This document shows, one piece after another, positions 21,901 to 33,361 of a stretch of DNA of 37,875 nucleotides. Where the stretch lies: the NCBI GenBank assembly GCA_018398765.1, contig JAHBMJ010000967.1, forward strand, positions 1 to 37,875, in the 5' to 3' direction. A program made the translations under genes and the position numbers. The first letter of the stretch is position 1. Each line of letters starts with the position of its first letter. The DNA comes from Chromera velia. Taxonomy: Eukaryota > Sar > Chromeraceae. A model generated the notes under the pieces. It worked only from the letters and a program-made list of their open reading frames with translations. It made no database searches and was not told the DNA's origin.

Positions 21901-24150
21901 CCGCGCGCAAGTGATCGATAATTGCTTGCACCTTCTCACCCCCCCTTCTCTCTCCCACCAACCATGAAAGCTCCCCCTCACCCTGATCCCGAGCATCCCA
22001 CATACGTGCGAGCCCTCCTACTACTGCTCCCTTTGTCTTGAGAAGATAAGGCGAGACTGTCGAGATAAAATCCTGCAGACCGAGTGCCTGTCCGCACTCC
22101 AAAAGAACAAGCTGCAGCGAGGGGGGAAGTGCAGCAAGAGCTGCGTATGCGTTCTCCCCCATCTCCGGTAACGGAGCAAGTACATCTGTTGCCCAATCTC
22201 GAACCTCATCTGCCTTCTTCACCGCTCCGATCAGGGGACCCATCGCATTTCCATACACGACCGCTGACTCTCTTTCTGCCACAAGGATCCACCTCCTCAC
22301 ATCCGACCACCCTGCTCTGACTCGCACAGTTGCCTTGTCCAATGAAGCCCTCCACAGGCTCAATTCAGGCTTGGACAGGCCGAGTGCTTCTGGAAGCACT
22401 GAAGGCGGACCGAAACCACGACGAAGGACTTCCAAAGTCCTGCCCAGACCCGAATCTGAAATGTCCTCTTGGGATTCCACCCACTGCGTGACACGGTCTG
22501 CCACGGATTCCTTATCCATCTGCAGGGCGTTGGCAAGTTGTGGAAGCCCACTTGTCTCGATCAGTGTGTTTACAGAGGTGACTGCTTCAAAAAAGATGTC
22601 CCCAGGCCCACTCATAGATCTTTCGACAGAGACTGAGGGAAGCATCAGGTTGAGACCCGGAAACCGGATCTCTGGGATGGCAGGCAGTCCAGGGATCTCG
22701 GCTGTTCTCCAGTCCCCATCAAAGTTTCTGCTCTGCTGGCCGGAATCAGAGGAGAAAGGACTGGGAACGTCTGGAGGGGGGGCGTAGGATCCTGAGGGAA
22801 GGGGGGGGTCTTTGAATCTAGGCACTTGGGGGGCCCAGGACCGGTAATTTGACCTAGGTCTGATGGCCAGATTGGGGTGTATTTCTCTTTCTGCCCAGAC
22901 AAAAGCCTCCCCTGCATCTGGAGTGAACCTGTCTTGAGAGGCGATCATTGTTGCAGCCTCTTCCAGAGACATCCCCCCAGGGAGGCTTTCGAGAATTTGA
23001 TCGATTTCCTCCTGCGTGACTGCTTCTGCGTACTCGGGAAGGTATAAATCCCCCCTGTTCTTCAGATAATAAGCGTCGTTGGGACTCACATACCCCCCCA
23101 CGTCGAACGCTGTGGCCTTCCCGATCGCCCCGTGTCCTATGACCCCCGGCCGTCTGGAGCCTGATGGCCGATCGAAGGCGTACAGGATGGCTTCTATGAG
23201 ACCCTTATTCGACATCCATTCGTAGTAGGGTAGATCGATTTTGGGGGGGGGAGGGGGAAGGTCTTCCAAGGGGGGAGGGGTGGGCGGACTCGGTAGAGAT
23301 GCGAGGGGGGCCCTCTCTGCTCTATTTGCAGAAGGGACTCTCAGTTCGAGAGGGATCGGGTCCGTCCCGCAGAGAGACGGCAGGACGAAGGCAGGAAGGA
23401 GCGGGTACTCGTCCCAGGAGACGGTCACGATCGTTTTCGAAAACTCTCCACCAGAAGTCCCTGAAGCAAACTCGAGGGATCTCAGCATGGAACTGTCAAA
23501 CAAATGACGCCCATCAACCTTCATGGCAAACTGTTTGTCTCCAGACCGCCGAGCAACCAGTCCTGCAGTCACACACCAACAACCGAGCCACAAAATTCAA
23601 ACTTTGTAGAGCTCTTTGACGAATGCATTGACCGCTACCCTCCCTTTCCACTGACCTCCTCCCATAGAGCTCAAGTCAGGATCCAATGAGGAAGGAATCC
23701 ATCCGCTCCTGAAGCCACCCAGCTCAGTCAGAAGGCTCTCCGCGTCATCTGGAAGTTCTGGAACGCCGAGAACCAGGAATGCGAGTTCTTGAACATGAGA
23801 ACATACAGAACGTGCGAGACCATTCAATACGTCCAAAGCGGATACACACGTTTCTTTTCCGTCTCCAATGTACCCAGGATTGCACACGCATCCCTCAAAT
23901 TCCACGATTCTCGCACATGAGGCATAAGCATGGCAGCTAACCCTCGACATTCCATCGCAGTCTCCTGCAAAAACAGATACAGATAAAGGTAAGTCAATTT
24001 GATTCCAAGTCGGGCATCCTCACCGCATTCAGAACGGAACTTACCAAAGCGGGGAACATAAGATGCTGTCATTGGTAATGCAAGAGACAGGAGAGAGATA
24101 AGAAGGAGGAGTCTCTCAACCGTAACACTCCTCATCTCCCTCCAGATCAT
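18953..24150 (-). CDS. Large secreted EGF-domain protein with internal duplication, unknown family
   Basis: Three exons on the minus strand (24150-24045, 23964-23656, 23562-18953) encode about 1674 residues. Residues 1-30 form a signal peptide with the core LLLLISLLSLALPM. A single EGF-like domain (residues about 36-76) has six Cys spaced C-x7-C-x5-C-x8-C-x-C-x11-C and the typical CNPGYIGDGKETC end. A Pro-rich linker (PPPLEDLPPPPPK, about 235-250) precedes a long Leu-rich helical region that I do not recognise. That region contains two diverged copies of the same module, about 515-875 and 980-1345. The last 280 residues are Ser/Gly/Glu-rich and disordered, with GWRLV and a terminal GWTLVKSG. 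No transmembrane segment was seen, so secretion or a vacuolar or surface matrix role is inferred. An ATG at 24135 also leaves an intact signal peptide. The 4.6-kb last exon is unusual beside the short exons of its neighbours. Confidence 0.85.
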
Positions 24151-24895
24151 TTTCGCTGTCGACAACTGTTGTTCAAGTCGGTGCCTGTTTTTTGCCTGAA
24201 AATCATGAAACGCTTCGAAGGGGGACAAAGACTCAGCTGAGTGGAACTCGTCTCCTAATTGTGGCTTCTGCATACGCACGAAAGCAGTTGTAGGCTAATC
24301 CTCTCTCTTCCTCTTTGGATTATAATCGGCTGCATTCCATCATCCGTCATGCGGGCACATCGACCCGAGGCACGCCGGGGCCCATTGCATTGGACGCCGG
24401 GGGATCGTGCATGGGGGCATATGGGGGCTCTTCATGCAGACTCGCAAAGAAATAAGGCACGCAGATCTTCGATCGATCTACGTCCTTTACCAGCTTCTTC
24501 TGAGAGCTCTTTTCTTTCGGAAAAGTTCCACCATTTGCAGGTGTACGTTTGCGACTGTCATACTCCAAGCAGTTCGGAAGAGTGCGATTGAGGCATTGGT
24601 GAACAGCTAGGAGTGATCTCTTTCTGCAGGACCTGACGCAAAGTTTCCAGCAGCTGAAGATTTCGGAGACGGCATTGTTGTGCGAACTTCTTGTCTTGGT
24701 TGAGGTCTCAATTTTTCCCAGCAACCAAAGACCCCGACTGCTCGCTTGCAAGGTCTCTTTCTTGAGTTCGCACCGCAAGGTATTCATCTGAGACGTGCCT
24801 GCTGGAGAGAATCTCTTATCAGGACTTGAGGCTTGCTTCCGTGCTTCTTTCCTTTGTTGTTCTTTTGTCTCCTGACGATTAATTAAGATTGACCG
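24151..24895. promoter_or_regulatory. Shared divergent upstream region, EGF protein and RanBPM homologue
   Basis: These 745 bases separate two divergent start codons. Open frames are present on both strands but have no domain or consistent splicing. The in-frame upstream ATG of the EGF-protein gene at about 24273 would bury its signal peptide and is not preferred. Promoter function is by position only. Confidence 0.4.
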
Positions 24896-27800
24896 ATGAG
24901 TTGGCACCCTTTTCCCCCAGGAGGATCTCATCCGGCGGGAGAGGATCAATCAGAGGGAGACGAACCTTCGGAAATCAACACACGGAACCATCAGCATTTT
25001 GCGGAAGTGCTGAAGGACAAGCTTACAGTTGTCTACACCGGAAAAGGAAACCACACGGACTTTTGGGTGAGTGCCTCGATCCGCGTTCTGTGACCAATGC
25101 GTTGACACATCGATTGACTTCCACCTCTTCAGCACAGCTTGCCACTTGCACAAAGACGCCATCCATTGACACAGTCCCCTCAACCTGATGTACGTGTTTG
25201 CAGTGTGTTCAGTCAGACAAGCCTGCGCCTACCGAGCGATTGGTTTACTACTTTGAAGTCGACATCATTGACTCTGGAACGAGGGGATCGATCGTGGTCG
25301 GGTTGGCAGACAAAACGTTCCTGCTCAACCGCCAACCGGGATGGGAAGCAAAGTCAGTGGAAGAGCAACTCGGAACAGTTATAGGATGGAGGATTGATTC
25401 AATTCCTGGGTGCTCTCCTTTGTGGCAGGCACCCTTGGTGGCGTATGTCCAAACATTTTTTCGTCTCCTCTTCCTTTCCCCTCTTCCTTCGTTTTCTCTG
25501 CTTTCTCGTTCCTCTTTTGGTTTTAAATCTTCATCTGTTATATCGGTCTGGTGAAGTTTGCAGGGCATGGAAGGCGAGTGTACTCTCGTATCCGTTGCGG
25601 AGCGTATCCGGTCTACGATTTGCTTTCTGCATGCCGGCTTGCTCCTGTATCCTTGACCATCACCCTCTCTTGCCTGCTCTACTTCTCTGCATCCCCCCTG
25701 CAGCTCTTACGGGTATCGAGCGGAGGACGGAAAGAAGTTCATCTCCTCGAACAGGGGAGAACCGTACGGCCCCCCCTTCACAAAGGGCGACACGATCGGG
25801 TGCGGCATCAACTACCAGAAGGACTCAATCTTCTTCACACACAACGGAGTCGACCTGGGTGGGTGGGTGGGGGAGTGGATGGATGGGGTTTGTGTGTGAC
25901 TGTCCTTGGGAAGAACAAAGGGATCTACTAATCCTTCTTCTCTCTGCGCTTCTATCGTCTGTTCCCTTTCCTGCTTCTACTTGTGGTTTCATTCGCACCT
26001 TCCCTGAAGACCTCTCTTTTTCTTTCTTTGTTTCTGGAGCCGTCTGCCTCGTTGTGTGTCTCTGTGAAGCCCGCCCAATGTGTGGACAAACCCCGTGCTC
26101 ATGCAGGGAGGGCGGGAACCCTCGGGGACTCAGAGTACTTCCCGACGATCGGACTGCACTCTCCCGGAGAGAAGTGCAAATTCAATTTCAAGGGGCCATT
26201 CGTGTTCGACATCGATGAGTATGTGATGGTGAGCAGGCCCCTTTCATTCTGCTGGACCGCATCAAGAGATCCGAATTCCCTCCTTCTTTATGTTCGCGGG
26301 TGCTCCATTGTGTTTGGCTGCCCTCCAGTCTCGTCCACGATGCTGGTCGGGGGCATTCTCTCTTGCACAGGCTCTCATTCTCAGAAGGAGAAAAAGACTT
26401 GGGTCTCTTGGTGTCCTCTTTTCTTTCCTTCTGCACATCCAATGATACTTCATCCGCTGGATCGCAATGAGGGCACACAAACGTGACGGGTTCAACTGAA
26501 TCGCTCTATCTGTCTGTCTGTCCCTTCCTTCGTCCCTCCCTGGCTTGTGTAGAATGTGGTGAGGGAGGAGCGAGAGTTAGTGAGCCAGATGGAGGCGCCA
26601 GTGCCGGATCTGACAGAGGCCGTCCGGCTGTACATGCTCCATGCGGGTCTAGAGAACTCCCTCAAGGCCTTCGAGAAATCCCTCAGTCAGTCAGTCTTCT
26701 TGTTTTCTCTGTATTGCTTCGCAGGTCATCCGAATCCGACAGGAATTATTTCCCCGCCTCCGTCTCAAGGCGGTGCTTTCTTAGACTTGTCAAATTGATG
26801 TGTGCTGCCTTCTTGCTGTTGCATTGAGTTTTGCTAAGGTTGTCACTTCACCACGGCTTCTTTCTCCTTTCTTCCCCTGTCCAAGAAGCCCTTCTCTGTT
26901 GCCCTCCTCTGTCTGTGCAGACATCCCCCCTGATTCGGAGAAGTCCCTCCTTCCAAAACGACAACAACCAAGTACTGAAAACACTCTAAACGGCACAACA
27001 GGGACCCATGGGGGACCGGGAGATGCGGCCGCCTCCTCTTCCTCTTCCTCTTCCAGTGCATCCTCCAGCTCTCCCCCAATGGCCAATGGGACAGGCGCCC
27101 CTCCTCCTCCTGCTTCTGTGGGTGTGCCGCCTGAAGGGACAGAGGGAGGACAGAAGGAAGCGACCGAAGGGGACCCAAAGGTTGGTGCGTCCTTGTGTGG
27201 GTCTGAATCTGTGAATGGGTGGGTGTACGTGCGTTTGTGTAGGGAACAAAGGTGAGGGAGGCAAGGGGAACGACAGCAGTGCGGCAGTATTTCTGGGTGC
27301 GCAGAGAACGGAACCGAACGGGCAGCAAGTGGAAAAACAACCTCCCCTTAGTCTTCTCTTCCCTCTCTTCACTTACCCGCCTGTTAATTCACAATCAAAA
27401 ATCCGTGCAGGAAGGAGCCGTCGTGTCATCGGGTTGGACTGCCCATCCCGACCAGGGGGGGCACTGGATGGATGGAGGGGGGAAGGGGGCAGAGAACGGT
27501 CACGGAGAACAGAACGGGACTCGAGGGGGAGAAGAGAGCGCCCCCATGACGGATGGTCCACAGAGCCCCTCCAAGAAGCCACAGGAGGGGGGGGCAGAAG
27601 TGAAAGTAGAACCTGCTCAGATGGACGGTGAGAAGGCGAAAGAGAAGAAAAGAGCCCCCCGTGGCATGGAGGAGATCCACCTCGGGCCCGAAGAACAGAA
27701 GGCACTGGCAGAGTCGCTTGCAATCAGAAAACGTACGTGGATAACGTTCGAAGTGATAGTCGGCCTTTGCGTGCTTGTAAAACATTCATTGGTGTTTTTG

Positions 27801-29009
27801 ATTCACTCACTCCCAGACCTTGCTTGGCATCTATGTTCCGTAAGTCTTCCTCCTGCATGCCTCTTTTTCTTTCTGATCAATCGTTGTGTGCAGAAATTCG
27901 AAGTCTGGTGATTGACGGAGACCCAGAAAAGGCCATCGAACTGTTGGGTGACCATTTTCCTGAAGTGCTCTCAGAACAACCGACCTCGCTGGCAGTGGTT
28001 CTCCTTGTCACCCAACCAGTAAGTCGCCACTCCTACTTTCATCCTCTTCTGAAGTCTTCAATTATTTCGGGTGTGTGCCTAGATACCGACGACCCTCACT
28101 GTCTTTCTTCTGCCTGGCTTTCTTGCTGCAAAGGGTATTTGCACCTGCTCGACTCACATTCTGGAAGTGCAAAAAGTTCTTCTCTGGCATAGGAAACTGA
28201 AGATTCCTCCCACAACTTATTGAAGGGCTCAATTGCTTTGGCGTACTTACTTGCACTCGTCTTCTTTCTCGTTTGCGCATTTTCTCGCGTTCTCTCCCCT
28301 CTACTTCCCTCCTCTTACGTGATGTCCCTCCTGCAGGTAATCGAACGACTGAGGAAAAATGAAGTGCGAGAGGCGGTTGAGTGGTTGAGGACAAAAGTCT
28401 CCAAAGTGCGAAATTGCAGACCGAGCGCAATGCCAATTCTCATGGTCCGTCTGTCTGTTTGTCTCTTTGCGATGTCTCCTTTCCGTGTCTCTCCTTTTCA
28501 CGTAGGAAGGAAACTTGTCCCTCTCTCTTCAGAGGTCGGTGGCCCTTCTCTTTTGGTTCACGGGCGTAGAGTCAATTCTTCTGGGCTTGCGTCAACCCTG
28601 CACTCTGTCAGCAGTCTGCATTGTGTTGTTCACCGCCCTCTTTTGCATGCGCTCTCCGCTGTGTGTTCTGCTGCACAATGCGATGCCTGCAGGAGACGGC
28701 GGCTCTTCTTGCCTACTCGTCCCCCGAGAACTGCGCGTTGAGAAGTCATTTTGACACCAACAGAAGAGGAATTGCTGCCGAGCTGATCAACCAGAGCATC
28801 ATCAGTCAGTCAGGGCACTCACGAGAAAGTAGTGATCTGAAGAGAAAGACATGGAGGAGTTCTATTCCCCCCTTTCCCCCCACATTTCTCTTGCTCTCTT
28901 TCTTGCACAGGGAGGGGGGGGGGGGAATTTGCCGGCAGTCGATCCATATGTCGCTTTGCCTCACACCACCATCATTGTGTGTCCGTGCCTTGCCTATGAG
29001 ACCCTGGGC

Positions 29010-29048
<39 letters not shown>

Positions 29049-30668
29049 CAGTGCGGTCTCTCCGCGCGTGCCCATGGAGTCCTCTCCACTGTTTGTTGAA
29101 GCACCTGGTCGCCGCAAAGTCGGTTTCTTCATTGCATCTTGGGCTGTTTTCTGACATGCGAAGGAAAACCCGGAATCGTCTACTGGAAAGACAGAAGCCT
29201 CTCGCTAGACTGCGAGCCCTGCTGACTCTCCCGTTAATTCAAAAGGACACGATCAGCGTGACGAATCGAGACGCTTGGTCTGCTTTCCTCCCTTTCTCTC
29301 CTTGACTGTCTTTTTTCAGCTCGCCGCGATCTCGACTGCCCACAAATTTGATACTCTCTGCACCTTCTTAATGATGTCAAATGGACCATTCGGCCGTGAA
29401 TTGCTTCTCTCCCCTTACGTCCCTCGACGTGAATATGCAGGCTCGCGTTCAGAGCGAGGAATCATCACAGAGGCCCGCTGCCAAATGCAAGGGCCTTCTG
29501 CCTCCCTCTCTCTCACGCCAACGCGTCCAACGCTTTCAGAACGACGACAGCAAGACGACCGCTGCCTGAGGAAAATGGGTGTACAGAGAACGGGACGTCA
29601 TCAGGGGGCGCGCCTGGAGAGGCCAGCGAACAGACAGGGGGAGGGGAGGCACAGCGAGCCGCCGCAAGTTCTTCCGCAGCAGCCGCTGCCGCAGCAGCCG
29701 CTGCACCGAGGCCGCGCGTGTCCCCAGGCGTTTCTAGCAGCGGCAGCAGAAGTAGCAGAGACCCAATGGGCCACGGCATACCACTTCCACAGCCCATGCC
29801 GGGGCCCTTTCCCTTTTTTGGAGAAGGGGGGGGCCCGAGAGGTTTTGGGGGGCCGGGACCCTCCTATCGCACTTGGAGGGGCGGGGGCACGCTCGGTGTG
29901 CCGGGGCCTCCTGGAGACCCGGCGTCGCGGTGGGGGCATGGAAGTCGGCCTGGGCCCTCAGGCATTCTGTCTACCCCTCCGGGGAGGCAGAGACTCCAGT
30001 CTGCCGAACTTCCTCCTCCGTCTGGGTCGTCTGGGCCCTCTCACCGGCCATCTCCTCTGAGAGACTCTAGGATGTCAGCACCAGCTCAGAGACACACACC
30101 CCCAAGAGGATGGGGGGGAATTGGAGCCCCAATGGCAGGCGCAGGAGGGGGGGGTATTGCAGCTGTTTCCGCTTTCACGGGCGGCTTTCCGGGGACAGTC
30201 CCTGACCCTGCGCTTGCGAGTTGGCCCCTCTTTTGGGGCTCTCGGCGTGGTGAGGTTCTGGGAAGAGGGGGTGGGGGGGGGAGGGGGTCCACAGAGATGG
30301 GGACAGACAGTGCAGGCAGTGCTGCTGGGCCTCCGAGAACGGGGACAGGGTGGGGGGAGGGGGGCAGGTAGGCTTTGGTTTGCTTCTTCAGCTGAGTGAT
30401 GAAGAGAGGAGACAACAGGAAGGAGACAGGGGAGGGGGGCAAACTGACATTGATTGATCTAATCAAGCGGGCATTCCAGAAAGCACACGGGCTTTTCGTC
30501 TTCGTTTCTGTTTGCTGATTTGTTTCATTGGCTCGAGTGAGCCTCATGTTGTCCCCCCCTTCTTTCAGTGCAACCACGGTGCTGGACTCTTGGCGTATCG
30601 TGGGAGAGAAAGAAGCTTGCGACAGTATGAGTGAGTGTGCATGCTCGAGTCCTGTTAGGAGAGCCTAA
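24896..30668 (+). CDS. RanBPM/Gid1 homologue (SPRY-LisH-CTLH-CRA), CTLH E3 ligase scaffold
   Basis: Thirteen exons are proposed: 24896-25066, 25204-25352, 25704-25858, 26107-26228, 26553-26685, 26921-27180, 27411-27732, 27894-28018, 28337-28444, 28693-28804, 29052-29118, 29441-30367, 30569-30668, giving about 916 residues. The SPRY domain (about 58-200) closely follows RanBP9: YYFEVDIIDSGTRGSI, PGWEANSYGYRAEDG, GDTIGCGINYQKDSIFFTHN, YFPTIGLHSPGE and FVFDIDEY. LisH (about 220-245) is EAVRLYMLHAGLENSLKAFE. A disordered Ser/Ala/Gly/Lys-rich insert of about 190 residues follows, then CTLH (about 435-500; IRSLVIDGDPEKAIELL, VIERLRKNEVREAVEWL) and CRA (about 516-575; ALLAYSSPENCAL, SPLHCLLKHLVAAK). 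Such proteins scaffold the GID/CTLH ubiquitin ligase and recruit substrates through SPRY. Exons 1-11 are well supported by homology. Exons 12-13 (poly-Ala, Gly/Pro-rich tail) rest on phase and splice sites only; without exon 13 the frame stops at 30371. Confidence 0.9.
29005..29050 (+). repeat. (CT)n-(GT)n tract before RanBPM exon 11
   Basis: CT repeats followed by GT repeats end at the GTGCAG acceptor at 29051, another case of a compound microsatellite in the polypyrimidine-tract position. Confidence 0.8.
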
Positions 30669-31209
30669 AGTCCATAGGCTGCTTGTTGTAAACAGAGAAA
30701 AGGTCAAAGGTTTGTTAGTGAGAGTAAGGAAAGAAACTTCATTTTGCAAATTGTACACTCATCACTGGCTTGTTTGTGAGGCGGTACAGTTTTGTGGAGG
30801 CTGGGTGGAGGGCCGGTTTCCTTCGTTGTCTGTCTCTCTTGCCGATGCCGCTTCAAACGGCTGGGAAGGGAAAGAGGTCAATACGGCCCTTTGGGGAGTT
30901 AAGGGAGAAAGTGGGGAGGGAAGAAACGGAAAGGGCCGGCGGGAATGGGCACAAATTATTTGTCTGTATGGCTGCTTCCTTGCAATTCAGCTACTCTCTG
31001 AACACCGTCGGATCAGACAGATCGGTGATCGCATGAGTACCAGCATGCAGGGGTGCGCAGGCCGCATGCAGGCTTCTTCTTTCTGGCCATAGAAGGGTAA
31101 AAGGGGCGGGAAACACCATTGGAGCGCCGGTACAGAGATGGCAGCCAAAGGGCTGCTGTACAATAGGAAGGGCGGGAAAGTAAATTGCTTTCCTTGTTTG
31201 TTTGTAAGG

Positions 31210-31702
31210 GTACACAGTACGGTTAGGAGTAACGAATGTAGGACGGTTACTAGGCGGCCGCTAGGCCGCCCGGTTACCAATTTTGTGGTTACGGTAGTAG
31301 TGTTCCAATGGTAATGGTAGTAGCTAAAAACAGGCAGATTTGGCCACATTCTGAGTCAAACTTAACTTATAAAACCAATTTTAGACTAGTAAAAATCATA
31401 TTTTTGACATTCATCAAAAGTTTATTCTAGTAAAACTCAATGTTCATCCTTTTATGACTGAACTCTAACTCACTCTAACTAGTATATCATTATGTATAGC
31501 ATATACTATTTGAGTATGATCATTTCAGGGCTTTAAACTCTTAATGAGTTAAGTGATCAGGATTAGGATTAGCTTTAGGATAAGATAGGATTAATGTCTG
31601 GAGGGTTTAAGTCCGCTGGTTACCATCTCATGGTTACCAAAGTGACGGTAACTCGCTACTAGCTAAAAGGAGCCAGTAGTAACCCCTAACCGTATTGTGT
31701 AC
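31210..31702. mobile_element. MITE-like element with terminal inverted repeats
   Basis: A 24-base left end (31210-31233, starting GTACACAGTACGGTTAGG) matches the reverse complement of the right end (31679-31702) at 21 of 24 positions. Both ends are followed inward by several GGTTACC/GGTAAC motifs, as subterminal repeats of nonautonomous DNA transposons often are. The interior is AT-rich and noncoding. The outermost four bases GTAC are palindromic and could be a target-site duplication or part of the inverted repeat; no longer flanking duplication is visible. Superfamily cannot be named. Confidence 0.5.
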
Positions 31703-33316
31703 GTGTTTTTATATGTGCTTTCTCCTCTGGGGGAGGGCTGCCGAGCTTGTCTCTTGCTGAACGTTTGGAAGCCTCGAAGGCTAGGCCGCTAGTGTAGGTA
31801 GACAACGATGGTGAACTGAACTACCTAACTTACTAAAGACCGCGCTGAGCATAACTATAGTACTTATGTACACATAGTGCTTTAATCTACTTAGATTCTA
31901 CTACATACGTTTGTAGAGTTGCACTGGGCGGCCATTGGCAGATTTAAATTTTAAGCTTTGGTCTAGAATCAGTACTGCCAGTGTGACAGTACATATATAG
32001 TGATATACACCTAGATATACACTTAGTACACTATTTAATTTAATGATCATTAGCAGACGGCAGCCTCACCCCGATAAGTGATACAGGTCTGACAAAGGGG
32101 CAATAAAGGCATTATAAAGCATTGTTCTAGACTCATGCATCGCATGATGGCCTATAGACCGATTAATAATGATGATGATGATGATAAATTTAAAATAATT
32201 TAAATTAATTTAAAGTAATTTAAAATAGTAAACTGAAATAATTTCTAGAGTAATTTAGAAAGCTAAATTACTAATTTTGGTTATAAACTTTAGAAGTCGA
32301 TTTCTCATTTTAAAAAAAGGTTAAATTCTTTTAAAATCAAGCTGCCAGTAAATCAATGTTCATGCAAAGCCGCCAAATCGGAAAAGAAATCAGAATTTAA
32401 GATATAAAGATATACAAAAAAACATTCACTGACATATATATGCACAAATCATACTTAGATACACTTGACGCTTCCAGGTTGACGTCCTGCCACGGTCTTG
32501 GTTGACGTCGGACGCATGTAAGTAATAATTGATACAAAACATTCACGTCCTGGGACGGTCTAGCGTAATGACCAACATCTCACAACTTGAAGGGCTGCAT
32601 CCACGGCAACGCTGCAGTAAGGCAGTGTGAAACGCACCAGGCTCGGCTAGAGGCTCGGCAGTCTCAGCTGCGCAGTGAACTCTCTGTGAGCAAGATCCAA
32701 TACGCAAGATCTGAAGAACGCATTGGCTGCATGTACTCAATACGTGTGTCATTTGCTTGCATGCCCACGTCCACAATTTAATTTCAATTTCAGGAAGTTA
32801 CAAAAAAAGAAAACGCAAACAAGAACAGGTTGACGCCTGTCTTGTCAGCACGAACACTCTGCCGACAAATAGTACGTACGCACGGTCACACACCCAACGA
32901 CGTAGAGCCCAAGCGCCACGAGTCGAAAGGTTCCAGATGGAACGTCCATGCACAGTACCACAAATGACTCAAGGGCCCTTTACCATGCACACACCACCCT
33001 TTGCTTTCTTTAACATGAACAGAGGATGACGCGACTATCAGACAGGGGGCAAGGAAGCCACTGAGGGTACACTCTCACTCGAACCGTCGAGCAAGATCAA
33101 AGGGACAGACAGAATGAAAAGAATAAGAGAAGACTGAGGAAGAGAAGAGGAATCATTCTCTACCGACCGCTTCTATTGTACCGCCTTTTCCACCCATTAC
33201 TTGCTGAGTCTGTTTTGCTTGCCACACATTTTGCATTCAGTCAACGCGCTTTCACGGATCGATCTCTTCGCCTCAGTCGACCGATACATGCGCACACGCA
33301 CTGCCCCATTTCTTTT

Positions 33317-33317
<1 letters not shown>

Positions 33318-33356
<39 letters not shown>
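33318..33356 (+). repeat. (CT)n microsatellite
   Basis: About 19 CT units lie in the intergenic region between two TTTCTTTTGC flanks, a short direct duplication of the flank (ATTTCTTTTG before and after the run). Confidence 0.85.

Positions 33357-33361
<5 letters not shown>

Noticed and set aside
24347-24949. 200-codon minus-strand frame in the EGF/RanBPM upstream region
   Set aside because: It overlaps the RanBPM start, has no recognisable feature, and begins from a non-ATG-like context.
28911-29010. An extra RanBPM exon after the GCACAG at 28910 (G-run followed by LPAVDPY)
   Set aside because: With the one-base carry from exon 10 the frame becomes RRGGGGICRQS and runs into CT repeats. Joining exon 10 to 29052 instead restores the CRA motif SPLHCLLKHL.
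29275-30060. Alternative frame through the RanBPM tail region giving QQPLPQQPL-type sequence
   Set aside because: It does not connect in phase with the CRA exon and ends at 30060, whereas the chosen frame follows exon 11 in phase and extends to 30367.
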